From Chitinophagales bacterium (GTDB taxonomy: Bacteria > Bacteroidota > Bacteroidia > Chitinophagales > Chitinophagaceae): a DNA stretch of 52,339 bases. This document shows positions 8,198 to 16,763 of this stretch, one piece after another. The stretch lies in contig JAURIR010000007.1 in NCBI GenBank assembly GCA_030832645.1, positions 1 to 52,339 on the forward strand, given 5' to 3'. Made by a program: the position numbers and the translations under genes. Each line of letters begins with the position of its first letter. Within the stretch, counting starts at the first letter, position 1. The notes under the pieces were generated by a model. That model had not been told where the DNA came from. It searched no databases and was given only the letters and a program-made list of their open reading frames with translations.

Positions 8198-8881
8198 ATG
8201 TCACAACCCTTTCTGCTGCATATCAATACCGCCATGAACGAAGCCTATGTTGCTTTATCCAGAGGAAACGAACTGATAGGCTCATTGGATAATGACAATC
8301 CCTTTGATCATGCAGCATTTGTACAACCCGCTATCAAAGCATTGTACGAGGAAAAAGGTATTGCATTCAAAGACATAAAGGCCGTATCCGTCGTCAATGG
8401 CCCAGGATCGTACACAGGACTGAGGGTGGGATTGGCCGCAGCAAAAGGAATTTGCTACGCAATGAATATTCCATTGATTTGTCTTCATTCACTGGATTGG
8501 ATGGCATTGAGTGCAAAAGGGATGGATGTTGATTTGATTTGTCCGATGATAGACGCGAGACGTATGGAAGTATTTACTGCTGTATATGATACCTCTTTTA
8601 CCTATATCATCGAGCCTACTGCAATGGTATTGGATAGAAATAGCTTTCAGGAACTACTAGAAAAACATCGAGTAGCTTTTCTCGGAAACGGTGCTGTTAA
8701 ATGGAAGGCATTGATGGAGGCAGAGGACATGGTAATACTTGAAAAAGCAGGAACAACTTTAGACCAAATACAGATGGCATATAATAGATGGGAGTTCAAA
8801 AAATTTGATGAGCTTGCTTATACTGAACCGTTTTACGTGAAAGAATTCTATAGTCCTGCATTTATTACGAAAAAACAATAA
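8198..8881 (+). CDS. tsaB: tRNA N6-threonylcarbamoyladenosine biosynthesis protein TsaB
   Basis: 227 residues from 8198 (229 from 8192). TsaB is the ASKHA-fold partner that, with TsaD and TsaE, transfers threonylcarbamoyl to A37 of ANN-decoding tRNAs. Seen: an N-terminal strand (LLHINTA), the family signature VNGPGSYTGLRVGLAAAKG (about 68-86) and the LHSLDWMA segment. The C-terminal part has diverged, as is usual for TsaB, which lacks the metal site of TsaD. The start choice is discussed with the promoter. An ArsR-type regulator follows 41 bases later on the same strand. Confidence 0.93.
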   Translation: MSQPFLLHINTAMNEAYVALSRGNELIGSLDNDNPFDHAAFVQPAIKALYEEKGIAFKDIKAVSVVNGPGSYTGLRVGLAAAKGICYAMNIPLICLHSLDWMALSAKGMDVDLICPMIDARRMEVFTAVYDTSFTYIIEPTAMVLDRNSFQELLEKHRVAFLGNGAVKWKALMEAEDMVILEKAGTTLDQIQMAYNRWEFKKFDELAYTEPFYVKEFYSPAFITKKQ

Positions 8882-8922
8882 ATTGCAATTGAAAACCAAC
8901 CAACCTACCCAAAACACCCCTT

Positions 8923-9288
8923 ATGTCAGATTTCCTAAGAGAGGAGAACGATGCTACAACTACGTCGTCTCTAAAAACCAATCATTTGAAATCCGCTGCC
9001 CCTTCCCTGAATCATTTGAATATTAAAAAAGCAGGATTAATTCTTCGAGCCATCAATCATAAACTCAGGCAAGAAATTGTTCAATTCATTGATGGAAAAG
9101 GCCAAGTAACTGTTACAGAAATCTTTGTTGAAATGCGCATGGAACAATCCGTTGCGAGTCAACACCTTGCAATTCTTCGAAGAGCAGGCATCGTCAAAAC
9201 AAAAAGAGAAGGCAAGTTCATGTACTACAGTCTTCATTTTGAAAGACTGGAACTACTCAACCAAATGGTTACAGATCTACTGAAGTAA
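8923..9288 (+). CDS. ArsR-family winged-helix transcriptional regulator
   Basis: 121 residues. After a Ser/Asn-rich N-terminal 35 residues comes an ArsR HTH: LRAINHKLRQEIVQFID (helix 1), TVTEIFVEMRMEQSVASQHLAILRRAGIV (helix-turn-helix, about 68-96) and the beta wing TKREGKFMYYSLH. I see no Cys metal-sensing motif (no CxC in the recognition helix), so it is likely a non-metal ArsR. Similar short ArsR proteins are common single genes in this phylum. The leader is C-rich with no Shine-Dalgarno. Its 3' end overlaps the convergent acyltransferase gene by 20 bases. Confidence 0.88.
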   Translation: MSDFLREENDATTTSSLKTNHLKSAAPSLNHLNIKKAGLILRAINHKLRQEIVQFIDGKGQVTVTEIFVEMRMEQSVASQHLAILRRAGIVKTKREGKFMYYSLHFERLELLNQMVTDLLK

Positions 9289-10165
9289 TTCGGAGCTTTT
9301 CGTATTCGGGTTTGTACGCGTGTTTCCACCTGCGATGACTCCACAAATAATTATCGGGTCTCTCGCGAATACATTTTTCCATGAATTGAATGTAGCGAAG
9401 TGTAAGTTCGCCCGGTTTCATCGTTGCGGGATCATCTGTAATTGGAAAAACAGTACAGGTATATACTCCGCGTTTTACTTTGATGAAATTCATGAATACT
9501 ACTTGGTGATCGTGCTTGACAGCAGCCTTCTCCGGACCTGTTACAAATGGGGTCGGTCTCCCAAAAAAGTCGGCCCACCAAGCTTTTGCAGGATCGCCAG
9601 GATTCTGATCTGCGACCAATGCAATGATATATTGTTGAAATTGATGCGGAAAAAAATTTCGTTTAAAGTCATTGGCAGGAATCAAAATGGTTCCATACCG
9701 CGTTCGTATTTTTCTGAAAATACGTTCGAAGGTGTTGTTTTTCAGGGGCTGATAAACACCCAGCAACGGCATATAATTTCTTTTCGAAAATCCAAGATTC
9801 AAGACTTCCCAATTGAAGCTATGCATTGCATGTAGCTGAATTTTTTTATTTGTTTGCGAGAAATATTTCTCGAGTTCATCGTCAAATACAAACATCTCAT
9901 CAATCAATTGTTCACTTGCGCTCAGCAGTTTAAAAGTTTCCATCAAAGAATCTGCAAGATTTCTATAGAATTTCTTTGCAATGATTTTCTTTTCATGCAA
10001 CGTTTTTTCAGGAAAGGCGATGGAAAGATTTTCAAAGACAACACTCCTCCGGTATTGAAGAATAGTGTAAAGAAAAAAACTTAGTACATCGCTTAAAACA
10101 TACAATACTTTCAAGGGTAAAAGCGAAAGAAGATATAAAAGTCCAGCTATGACTTTATATTTCAT
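9269..10165 (-). CDS. LpxL/HtrB-family lysophospholipid (lipid A) acyltransferase
   Basis: 298 residues from the ATG at 10165; the frame runs open to 10231 but the extra 22 codons lie inside the GTPase gene. Members add secondary acyl chains to lipid A or to other lysolipids at the inner face of the inner membrane. Seen: an N-terminal membrane segment (about 4-35), the catalytic HX4E motif (His115...Glu120 in HSFNWE), a later ALVADQNPGDPAKAWWADFFG block (D-N region) and a basic C-terminal segment. The ATG overlaps the GTPase stop as ATGA, so the two are translationally coupled. Confidence 0.9.
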   Translation of the reverse strand: MKYKVIAGLLYLLSLLPLKVLYVLSDVLSFFLYTILQYRRSVVFENLSIAFPEKTLHEKKIIAKKFYRNLADSLMETFKLLSASEQLIDEMFVFDDELEKYFSQTNKKIQLHAMHSFNWEVLNLGFSKRNYMPLLGVYQPLKNNTFERIFRKIRTRYGTILIPANDFKRNFFPHQFQQYIIALVADQNPGDPAKAWWADFFGRPTPFVTGPEKAAVKHDHQVVFMNFIKVKRGVYTCTVFPITDDPATMKPGELTLRYIQFMEKCIRERPDNYLWSHRRWKHAYKPEYEKLRITSVDL

Positions 10166-10866
10166 AACAATTGATCGATGGTATTTTTTAACACTGCTAT
10201 TCCTTCTCCTTTGGTGGCAGATGTAGCACAAATTGGTGCACTATTTTTTCTTGACTTCACGGCATTGGTGAGTTGTGAAAGAAATAAATTGGATCCGGGT
10301 CGGTCCATTTTATTTACCACAAAAAGATCAGCCACTTCCACCACACCAGATTTCATCAATTGGATTTCATCGCCCGCTTCTGGTACCAATACCATAACAG
10401 TTGTATCTGCATGTCGTATGATTTCAATTTCTGATTGTCCTACGCCAACTGTTTCAATTAAAATCATATCAAATGGACAAGTTTGAAGAAAGTTTTTTAT
10501 ACGATCAATGGAAGGATGCAATCCACCCATCGCGCCTCTGCTCGATAACGAACGAATAAAAACATGATCGTGATTGAACCAGCGACTCATGCGAATGCGA
10601 TCCCCCAAGATAGCTCCCTGGTGCAGAACGGAAGATGGATCTACACACAAAACTGCAATATGTTTATTTTCCTTCACGTACTCTCCAATCAATGCGTCTA
10701 CCAGAGTGCTTTTCCCTGCACCAGGCGGGCCCGTAATACCTATGACGGGTATTTTTTTACCAGTGGCAGCACCAAATTCAACCTCGGATTGATTTTCAAT
10801 CAATGAAATCATTCTTGCGATGCTTTTCTTGTCGCCCTGCTGTGCATGTAGTAGAATCGAATCCAT
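10162..10866 (-). CDS. meaB: MeaB/ArgK-like G3E-related P-loop GTPase, C-terminally short
   Basis: 234 residues. MeaB proteins chaperone adenosylcobalamin loading of methylmalonyl-CoA mutase. Seen: N-terminal helix (LLHAQQGDKKSIARMISLIE), Walker A GPPGAGKST (46-54), VDPSS switch, the RIRMSRW and GAMGGL blocks typical of MeaB/ArgK, ETVGVGQSE (138-146) and NKMD (185-188). Known MeaB proteins are about 310-340 residues, with a C-terminal dimerisation part; this one ends right after the G domain. No mutase gene lies in the window. The stop is fused by ATGA to the acyltransferase start. Confidence 0.88.
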   Translation of the reverse strand: MDSILLHAQQGDKKSIARMISLIENQSEVEFGAATGKKIPVIGITGPPGAGKSTLVDALIGEYVKENKHIAVLCVDPSSVLHQGAILGDRIRMSRWFNHDHVFIRSLSSRGAMGGLHPSIDRIKNFLQTCPFDMILIETVGVGQSEIEIIRHADTTVMVLVPEAGDEIQLMKSGVVEVADLFVVNKMDRPGSNLFLSQLTNAVKSRKNSAPICATSATKGEGIAVLKNTIDQLL

Positions 10867-10909
10867 TGTTTACAAAGCATAAAATTATCGCAATAACGCG
10901 ACAATTAAA

Positions 10910-10941
10910 TTGAGCGATTCAACAACTTTACCCCACCTTTG
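10910..10941 (+). promoter_or_regulatory. Probable promoter of coaX
   Basis: TTG at 10910-10912 and CACCTTTG at 10934-10941 with a 21-base spacer. The second element differs from TAnnTTTG only in its first base. Spacing is in the usual range for Bacteroidota sigma-A promoters. The coaX ATG follows 14 bases downstream. Confidence 0.5.
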
Positions 10942-10955
10942 TAAAAAGAGTGTGT

Positions 10956-11678
10956 ATGAAAACCCTCTGTGTTGATTTTGGCAACACAAGAATGAAGGCA
11001 GCAATTTTTGAAGACGGTCGTATTCTTCAAACGCTTGTACTGGAGAAGGATGGGCTGGATCAAATCACTCATTTGCTCAAGGAATTCAAGCCTTCAAAAT
11101 CTATTTTATCCTCCGTCATTCATCACGACAAAAAAATTGAAGACCTTTTATCTGCCAACACAGCATTTCACTTGCTCGATCATCAATCGAAACTCAATTT
11201 TTCGCTGGCAGTAGGAAAACCAGCAACTGTTGGAGCCGATCGCTTGGCATTGGCAGCTGCTGCAGTTCATTTTTTCCCGCAGAAGAACAACTTAGTGATT
11301 GGATTGGGTAGCTGCATAACTTATAATTTCATTCACCAATCAGCAGTTTTTGTAGGGGGAAGTATTTCTCCAGGACTCGAAATGAGGTTGAAATCACTCA
11401 ACGATTATACTGCCCTTTTGCCACTGGTGGAGAAGAAATGGGATTTCCCATTGATCGGGTACGACACCACCACCAACATACTCAGTGGAGTTATTTTGGG
11501 CATGGTAAAAGAAATGGAGGGAATTGTTGCTGCTTATGAAGAAAAATACAGCAACTTTAACGTGGTTTTAACCGGGGGTGATTGCACCTATTTTGAAAGG
11601 CTTCTCAAAAATAAGATATTTGCAGACCCTGACTTATTATATAAAGGATTGTATGCGATCAGTGAGACCAATAACTAA
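10956..11678 (+). CDS. coaX: Type III pantothenate kinase
   Basis: 240 residues from the ATG at 10956; a GTG at 10950 is in frame but less likely. It phosphorylates pantothenate, the first step of coenzyme A synthesis. This is the ASKHA-fold CoaX, not CoaA: seen are the phosphate loop VDFGNTRMKAAIF (6-18), GADRLALAAAAVHFFP, GLGSCITYNFI and FVGGSISPGLEMRLKSLNDYTALLP. Length matches other type III enzymes. It overlaps the next gene by 26 bases. Confidence 0.94.
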   Translation: MKTLCVDFGNTRMKAAIFEDGRILQTLVLEKDGLDQITHLLKEFKPSKSILSSVIHHDKKIEDLLSANTAFHLLDHQSKLNFSLAVGKPATVGADRLALAAAAVHFFPQKNNLVIGLGSCITYNFIHQSAVFVGGSISPGLEMRLKSLNDYTALLPLVEKKWDFPLIGYDTTTNILSGVILGMVKEMEGIVAAYEEKYSNFNVVLTGGDCTYFERLLKNKIFADPDLLYKGLYAISETNN

Positions 11679-12948
11679 TTGTTTTTCAGTAATTTTTATC
11701 ATAATGATTTCGTTCATGTCGAAAGGCATGGCGCAAGAAAATTCCCCCTATTCCAGATACGGTTTGGGCGACCTCACCCCTTCACAAAATAACCTCAACA
11801 GGGCAATGGGTGGATTGAGTGCAGCGTATAGCAATATTCAGTCTGTGAATTTCACCAACCCGGCCTCCTATGCATTTTTAAAAATCACTTCTTACGATAT
11901 TGGATTGGATTATTCTTCAAGAACCTTGAGAACAATCAACCCACCCAAAAGCTTTACTTCCTCTTACCTCATCCCCTCTTACTTTCAATTGGGCTTACCG
12001 CTATCGAAGAAAAACAATTGGGGTATGAACATCGGCCTCCGTCCTATCAGTCGTATCAATTACGACATTGCCATTCGAACAAGAACGCCCATCGACAGTG
12101 TTCGTTACGGATATGTAGGAAACGGTGGATCTTACCAGGCTTATACAGGCATGGGATTTGGAACTAAAAACTTTACTGTAGGATTCAATGTCGGATATAT
12201 GTTCGGCAACAAAGAATACAATACGAGGGTATCGTTTGTAAGTGATACCATCACATACAAAATGTCAAACTCAACCGATACTACTCGATTTGGCGGTATT
12301 TTTTATAATGCAGGTTTTCAGTACAAGTTCAATATATCTAAAACCACCTCTGTTAAACTGGGTGCGTTTTCCAATTTCAAAACAGAACTATCAGCAATCA
12401 GAAATATCTCCAGAGAAACAATTAATTTCTCCACCACAAACGGTGTACAAACAATTGATAGCGTATACCATGGAACCGACGAAAAAGGAACCATTATCTA
12501 TCCAGCTTCATGGGGCGCAGGGTTTTCAATTGATCGCGAAAATAGTTGGATGATTGGTGCAGAGTTCAATAAAGCAAAATGGAACGATTACCGGTATTAT
12601 GGAAAGACTGATTTCATGTCTAATACCTGGACAATGAGATTGGGAGGCCAATTTGTACCCAACTACAAAGGAGAAGGATATTGGTCGAAAGTTGCCTACA
12701 GACTTGGCTTCTCGTTTGGACCAGAAAATATTAAACTAAATAATACTGTTCGACAAAAAACGTTCAGTTTTGGAACAGGTCTTCCCGTTAGAAGAAATGT
12801 ATACACCAATCAATATACAGTTATCAATACTGCATTCGAATTGAGCTACAGGGGAAATAAAACAAATGATCTGAAAGAAAGTATTTTTAGAATCTCCTTG
12901 GGCTTGAATCTGGGCGACATCTGGTTCAATAAACCGAAATACCAATAA
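11653..12948 (+). CDS. Outer-membrane beta-barrel protein with SPYSRYGLGD signature
   Basis: 431 residues from the ATG at 11653, chosen because an AAAGGA precedes it and it gives a clean signal peptide (cleavage after GMAQ, about residue 28). The frame is open further upstream inside coaX. The mature protein begins ENSPYSRYGLGDLTP, a signature I know from a large Bacteroidota outer-membrane family of FadL/PorV-like barrels. Many amphipathic strands follow, ending in a terminal strand (LGLNLGDIWFNKPKYQ). Function is unknown. It lies between coaX and lptC, an order I believe recurs in this phylum, hinting at a role in envelope assembly. Confidence 0.85.
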   Translation: MRSVRPITNCFSVIFIIMISFMSKGMAQENSPYSRYGLGDLTPSQNNLNRAMGGLSAAYSNIQSVNFTNPASYAFLKITSYDIGLDYSSRTLRTINPPKSFTSSYLIPSYFQLGLPLSKKNNWGMNIGLRPISRINYDIAIRTRTPIDSVRYGYVGNGGSYQAYTGMGFGTKNFTVGFNVGYMFGNKEYNTRVSFVSDTITYKMSNSTDTTRFGGIFYNAGFQYKFNISKTTSVKLGAFSNFKTELSAIRNISRETINFSTTNGVQTIDSVYHGTDEKGTIIYPASWGAGFSIDRENSWMIGAEFNKAKWNDYRYYGKTDFMSNTWTMRLGGQFVPNYKGEGYWSKVAYRLGFSFGPENIKLNNTVRQKTFSFGTGLPVRRNVYTNQYTVINTAFELSYRGNKTNDLKESIFRISLGLNLGDIWFNKPKYQ

Positions 12949-12959
12949 ACTTTTTTTCT

Positions 12960-13496
12960 GTGAGGCGATATTGCTTGTTGCTGCTGCTATCCACTGCATG
13001 GATGATGGGCTGTGAAAACGACGAGCAAAAAGTTAATGCTTTTTTCCAGAAAAAACTGGGTGTAGACGAGGCAGATACCATTGAAAGCTATATCAGCCAA
13101 GCAGGACAATTGAAGGCAAAGCTGACTGCACCTGTGTTTCAGAGATTTCAAGATTCTACTTCCCGCATTGTTCTTCCGCGAACACTGCACGTAGATTTTT
13201 ACGATTCATTAAAAAATGTCGAAAGCAAGATGGATGCCTTGGAGGCCTATTATTATGAAAATAAAAATATGGTCTATTTAAAAGATAGTGTACGCGTGTA
13301 CAATTCTAAAGGCGATACATTGTTTTGTAAAGAACTGACATGGGACCAAAGTCTTGGTAAATTTTTTACCGATAAATTTGTGAGTATTCATACGGCAGAC
13401 ATGATCATGTACGGTGAAGGCTTGTCTGCTCCACAAGATTTCAAGACATTTGAAATCTATAAAATCACCAACAGCGAGATACGGATCAATCAGTAA
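12960..13496 (+). CDS. lptC: LPS export periplasmic protein LptC (lipoprotein form)
   Basis: 178 residues from a GTG start. The signal ends in lipobox WMMGC (Cys18), so it is a lipoprotein instead of the single-TM form of Enterobacteria. The body has repeated beta strands of the LptC/OstA jelly roll: LKAKLTAPVFQRFQ, TLHVDFYDSLKNVESKMDALEAYYYENKNMVYLKDSVRVYNSKGDTLFCKELTWD. LptC carries LPS from LptBFG to LptA. The window ends with the start of lptB 39 kb away, so the Lpt genes are scattered. It overlaps the convergent SDR by 11 bases. Confidence 0.85.
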   Translation: MRRYCLLLLLSTAWMMGCENDEQKVNAFFQKKLGVDEADTIESYISQAGQLKAKLTAPVFQRFQDSTSRIVLPRTLHVDFYDSLKNVESKMDALEAYYYENKNMVYLKDSVRVYNSKGDTLFCKELTWDQSLGKFFTDKFVSIHTADMIMYGEGLSAPQDFKTFEIYKITNSEIRINQ

Positions 13497-14307
13497 ACAA
13501 ATCGTTGTATAACCTTGCTCCGGGTACTACCGAATAATGAGAAAGATCGGTAACACCTTCGTCATTCAACACATTTTCATCAATAAAGAAATTACCTGTA
13601 CACTGTGTTGCGGCTTTTTGAAAAATATAATAAGCTGCGTCTGCAATGATTTCAGGTTTTCTGCTCATGTTCATCAATGCTTCGCCGCCCAATAAATTTT
13701 GCACTGCTGCCGTAGCAATAGTTGTTTTAGGCCATAGTGCATTTGCAGCTATCTGGTATTTTTTCAACTCTTCCGACAATCCCATCATGATCATACTCAT
13801 GTTGTACTTGCTGATGGTATATGCCACATGATTACCAAACCATTTGGGATTCATATTGAGAGGAGGAGAGAGAAATAACATGTGCGGATTCTTTCCTTTT
13901 TTCAAATGAGGAATGCAATGTTTGGAAACCAAAAAGGTTCCTCTCACGTTGATGTCGTGCATCAAATCAAATTTTTTTGCGTCGGTCTGTTCGGTGGTGG
14001 TGAGGGAAATAGCTGAAGCATTGTTCACAAGAATATCTATTCCGCCAAATGTTGCAACTGCTTTGTTGACTGCCTCTATTATTTGTTCTTCAAACCGTAT
14101 ATCGCATTGAACTGCCAGTGCTTTGCCGCCAGCTTTTTCTACTTCCGCTGCTGCAGTGTAAATAGTACCGCCAAGTTTAGGATTCTCCTCTACTGATTTG
14201 GCAGCAATAACAATATTTGCCCCTTCGGATCCAAGTTTAAGAGCAATGGCCTTACCAATACCTCTGGTTGCACCCGTTATAAAAACTGTTTTATTTTGAT
14301 AATGCAT
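13486..14307 (-). CDS. SDR-family oxidoreductase (HSDL2-like)
   Basis: 273 residues. Classical SDR Rossmann motifs: TGATRGIG (11-18), the CDIRFE segment, NNASAIS (95-101), catalytic Ser147, Tyr163 and Lys167 (YTISK). The insert KSVEENPKLGGTIYTAAAEVEKAGG and the WPKTTIATAA region match hydroxysteroid dehydrogenase-like protein 2 (HSDL2), without its C-terminal SCP2 domain. Substrate is unknown, perhaps a lipid-derived alcohol or ketone. It begins 5 bases after the beta-propeller gene's stop on the same strand. Confidence 0.9.
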   Translation of the reverse strand: MHYQNKTVFITGATRGIGKAIALKLGSEGANIVIAAKSVEENPKLGGTIYTAAAEVEKAGGKALAVQCDIRFEEQIIEAVNKAVATFGGIDILVNNASAISLTTTEQTDAKKFDLMHDINVRGTFLVSKHCIPHLKKGKNPHMLFLSPPLNMNPKWFGNHVAYTISKYNMSMIMMGLSEELKKYQIAANALWPKTTIATAAVQNLLGGEALMNMSRKPEIIADAAYYIFQKAATQCTGNFFIDENVLNDEGVTDLSHYSVVPGARLYNDLFTD

Positions 14308-14312
14308 GATTC

Positions 14313-16667
14313 TTATTTGATTGACGTGATATCGTCTATTACATAAACTCCTCGTCCATAGGTAGCAATGACCAAATTTTTATCGCGCGGATGGATGAAT
14401 AAATCTTGCACCGACACCGTTGCTGGAAGATTGCACTGAAGCGACTTCCACGAGAGTCCACCGTTATTGCTTACATAGATTCCCATGTCTGTTCCACAAT
14501 ACAATAAAGAAGGATTTTGCAAATCTTCTCTGATCACATTTACAGGTGATGAGGGTAAATTTCCTGCAATGCTCTTCCAGGTAGTTCCATTGTCGTCGGA
14601 CATATATACATATGCTTTGTCATCATCCTCCCTTCTATTACTCAGGGTTAAATAGACGCGATTCTTTTTGAATTTTGATGCAACCAACCTTGATACATGT
14701 GCATTTTGCGGAATATTTTTCATGATCAAAGTGAACGACTCTCCCTCTGATTTTCTCACCCACACTCGACCATCATCGGTTCCGGCATAGAGCAACCCCT
14801 TTTGCAAAGGAGATTCATCGATCGCAGTGATGGCTTGGTGATTGATCGCATAGGGAGTTCTTCCCATGCGTGATTTGTCGTTGTACGAAAGATCTTCGCT
14901 GATTCGTTTCCAAGTAGATCCGCCATCTTTCGATTCAAATAAATATTGAAACCCATGGTAAATAGTTTTGTTATCGTGCGGAGATAACATGGTATATGCC
15001 AACCATTCTCCACGATGCACTTCTTCGTCTGCAGCTTTTTGCGGAAAGACATCCTTCGATCGAACGGAGTCCGGATTTTCTTTCTTGCCCCATTCTGTGC
15101 GGGGCATTCTCAAATCACTTCTTTGCAGTCTACCGTAAAATGTACTTGCATATACAATATTGGGATCTTTTGGATCTACCGCAGTGATGGTACCCTCTCC
15201 ACCGGGTGCATCCTGCCAAGCTTTGATTCCAACCGGTTTTGTACCATAGGTATTTTTTATACTGCCCATGAAACTTCCTTCGTCTTGTACAGATCCAATA
15301 ATATTATAAGGCGAAGACATATCATAGGTGATGTTATAAAATTGAGTAGTGGGTATTTTTCTGAAGAAATTTTTCCATGTTGCTCCGCCATCATAACTCA
15401 AGACTACACCTCCATCGTTTCCGTTGATGATGTAATTGCTATTGAGTGGATCAATCCACAATGCATGATTATCGCTATGGCTTGGTTCACTTCCTTTTTG
15501 ATTGGAGCGCATCACATTGAATGTTTTTCCACCGTCAACTGATTTTGCAAGTGGAACTCCCATGATATAAACAACATCTGGATTGTTCGGATCTACACGA
15601 ATTTGTCCGAATACCCAACCATACGTTCCTGCAAATCTTTCCAGTTTATCGTCTTCCGTACTTACTTTCTTCCAGGATTCACCTTTGTCCTCGCTTTTAT
15701 ACACTTGCACACCATAAGGAATTACCTGAATGGGTCTTCCGTAAGGATCCAATTCACCTGCTTTCGGATCACGCTTCGGTGTGTGGTTGTCGATATAAGC
15801 ATATAAAATCGAGGGATTGCTTTTTGAAATAGTCAATCCGATTCTGCCGGTAAATTTTGTTTCTGGCAATCCCTGTGTCAACTTTTTCCAGGATTTTCCA
15901 CCATCGGTCGTTTTATAAATATAATCTCCGTCTTCAGGAACAGGGTCGCTCCATCTTCTGCGAATACGGTTCCATGTAGAAACGATCAATACTTCCGGAT
16001 CAGAAGGATCCATCACGATATCCACTACTCCAGTTTTTTCGTCGTTGCCCAATAGCTTTGTCCAGGTCTTCCCGCCATCGGTTGTTTTGTACAAACCTCT
16101 ATCCTTATTGTAACTCCACTCGTTTCCGCCGGCGGCAACGTAAACTACATTTGGATTGGTAGGATGTATGCGCACGCGTGCAATGGTTCCTGTATTGGTC
16201 AATCCAACTGAGCTCCAGGTCTTTCCTCCGTCGATAGATTTGTAAGCTCCCATGCCCGGAAGCGATGCTCTGAAAATATTTGATTCACCGGTTCCAACAT
16301 ACATAATATTTGGACTGGATGATGAAACAGCAAAAGAACCAATCGATAATGTTCCCAATTGATCGGTCAGTGGCTCCCATGTATCACCAGCATTGGATGT
16401 TTTCCATAATCCACCTGATGCAAAAGAAGCATAAATGGTACTCTTGTCGCCAGGTACACCTAAAACTTCTGTGCACCTGCCACTGATCAAATCAGGACCA
16501 ACATTTCTCCACTGTAAATTCTTATAAGGAGAATTGGTTTTTAATAGCTGATGTGCGCGAAAAGCAGACTGACGAAGGGTTCCCTGGGTATCTCGGGTTT
16601 GTGCAAAGCCGACAATTGAAGAGATCGTAAAGACCAGCAAGGCGAAAAGACGGGATGAACGAAACAT
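14313..16667 (-). CDS. Secreted beta-propeller protein (VPS10/sortilin-like, BNR repeats)
   Basis: 784 residues from the ATG at 16667, which gives a normal signal peptide (MFRSSRLFALLVFTISSIVGFAQ). An ATG at 16706 is in frame but would leave a very short leader. The whole protein is repeated Asp-box blades: KTSNAGDTWEPL, KSIDGGKTWSSV, KTTDGGKTWTKL, KSEDKGESWKKV, ESKDGGSTWKRI, MSDDNGTTWKSI, SNNGGLSWKSL. These make two propellers as in sortilin or xyloglucanase-type proteins. I see no catalytic residues of a sialidase and no type IX secretion C-terminal domain (it ends GRGVYVIDDITSIK). Likely periplasmic or exported; function unknown. Confidence 0.9.
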   Translation of the reverse strand: MFRSSRLFALLVFTISSIVGFAQTRDTQGTLRQSAFRAHQLLKTNSPYKNLQWRNVGPDLISGRCTEVLGVPGDKSTIYASFASGGLWKTSNAGDTWEPLTDQLGTLSIGSFAVSSSSPNIMYVGTGESNIFRASLPGMGAYKSIDGGKTWSSVGLTNTGTIARVRIHPTNPNVVYVAAGGNEWSYNKDRGLYKTTDGGKTWTKLLGNDEKTGVVDIVMDPSDPEVLIVSTWNRIRRRWSDPVPEDGDYIYKTTDGGKSWKKLTQGLPETKFTGRIGLTISKSNPSILYAYIDNHTPKRDPKAGELDPYGRPIQVIPYGVQVYKSEDKGESWKKVSTEDDKLERFAGTYGWVFGQIRVDPNNPDVVYIMGVPLAKSVDGGKTFNVMRSNQKGSEPSHSDNHALWIDPLNSNYIINGNDGGVVLSYDGGATWKNFFRKIPTTQFYNITYDMSSPYNIIGSVQDEGSFMGSIKNTYGTKPVGIKAWQDAPGGEGTITAVDPKDPNIVYASTFYGRLQRSDLRMPRTEWGKKENPDSVRSKDVFPQKAADEEVHRGEWLAYTMLSPHDNKTIYHGFQYLFESKDGGSTWKRISEDLSYNDKSRMGRTPYAINHQAITAIDESPLQKGLLYAGTDDGRVWVRKSEGESFTLIMKNIPQNAHVSRLVASKFKKNRVYLTLSNRREDDDKAYVYMSDDNGTTWKSIAGNLPSSPVNVIREDLQNPSLLYCGTDMGIYVSNNGGLSWKSLQCNLPATVSVQDLFIHPRDKNLVIATYGRGVYVIDDITSIK

Positions 16668-16763
16668 ATGAATAGATTTAATTAAAACAGGACGATAAAA
16701 ATTCATTTGTCCATGTATAAATGTAAGGATTAGCCGTTAAATTGTGTATCTAAAATTCCTCGC

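Noticed and set aside
14313-16667. Type IX secretion substrate
   Set aside because: No C-terminal sorting domain; the protein ends on a propeller strand.
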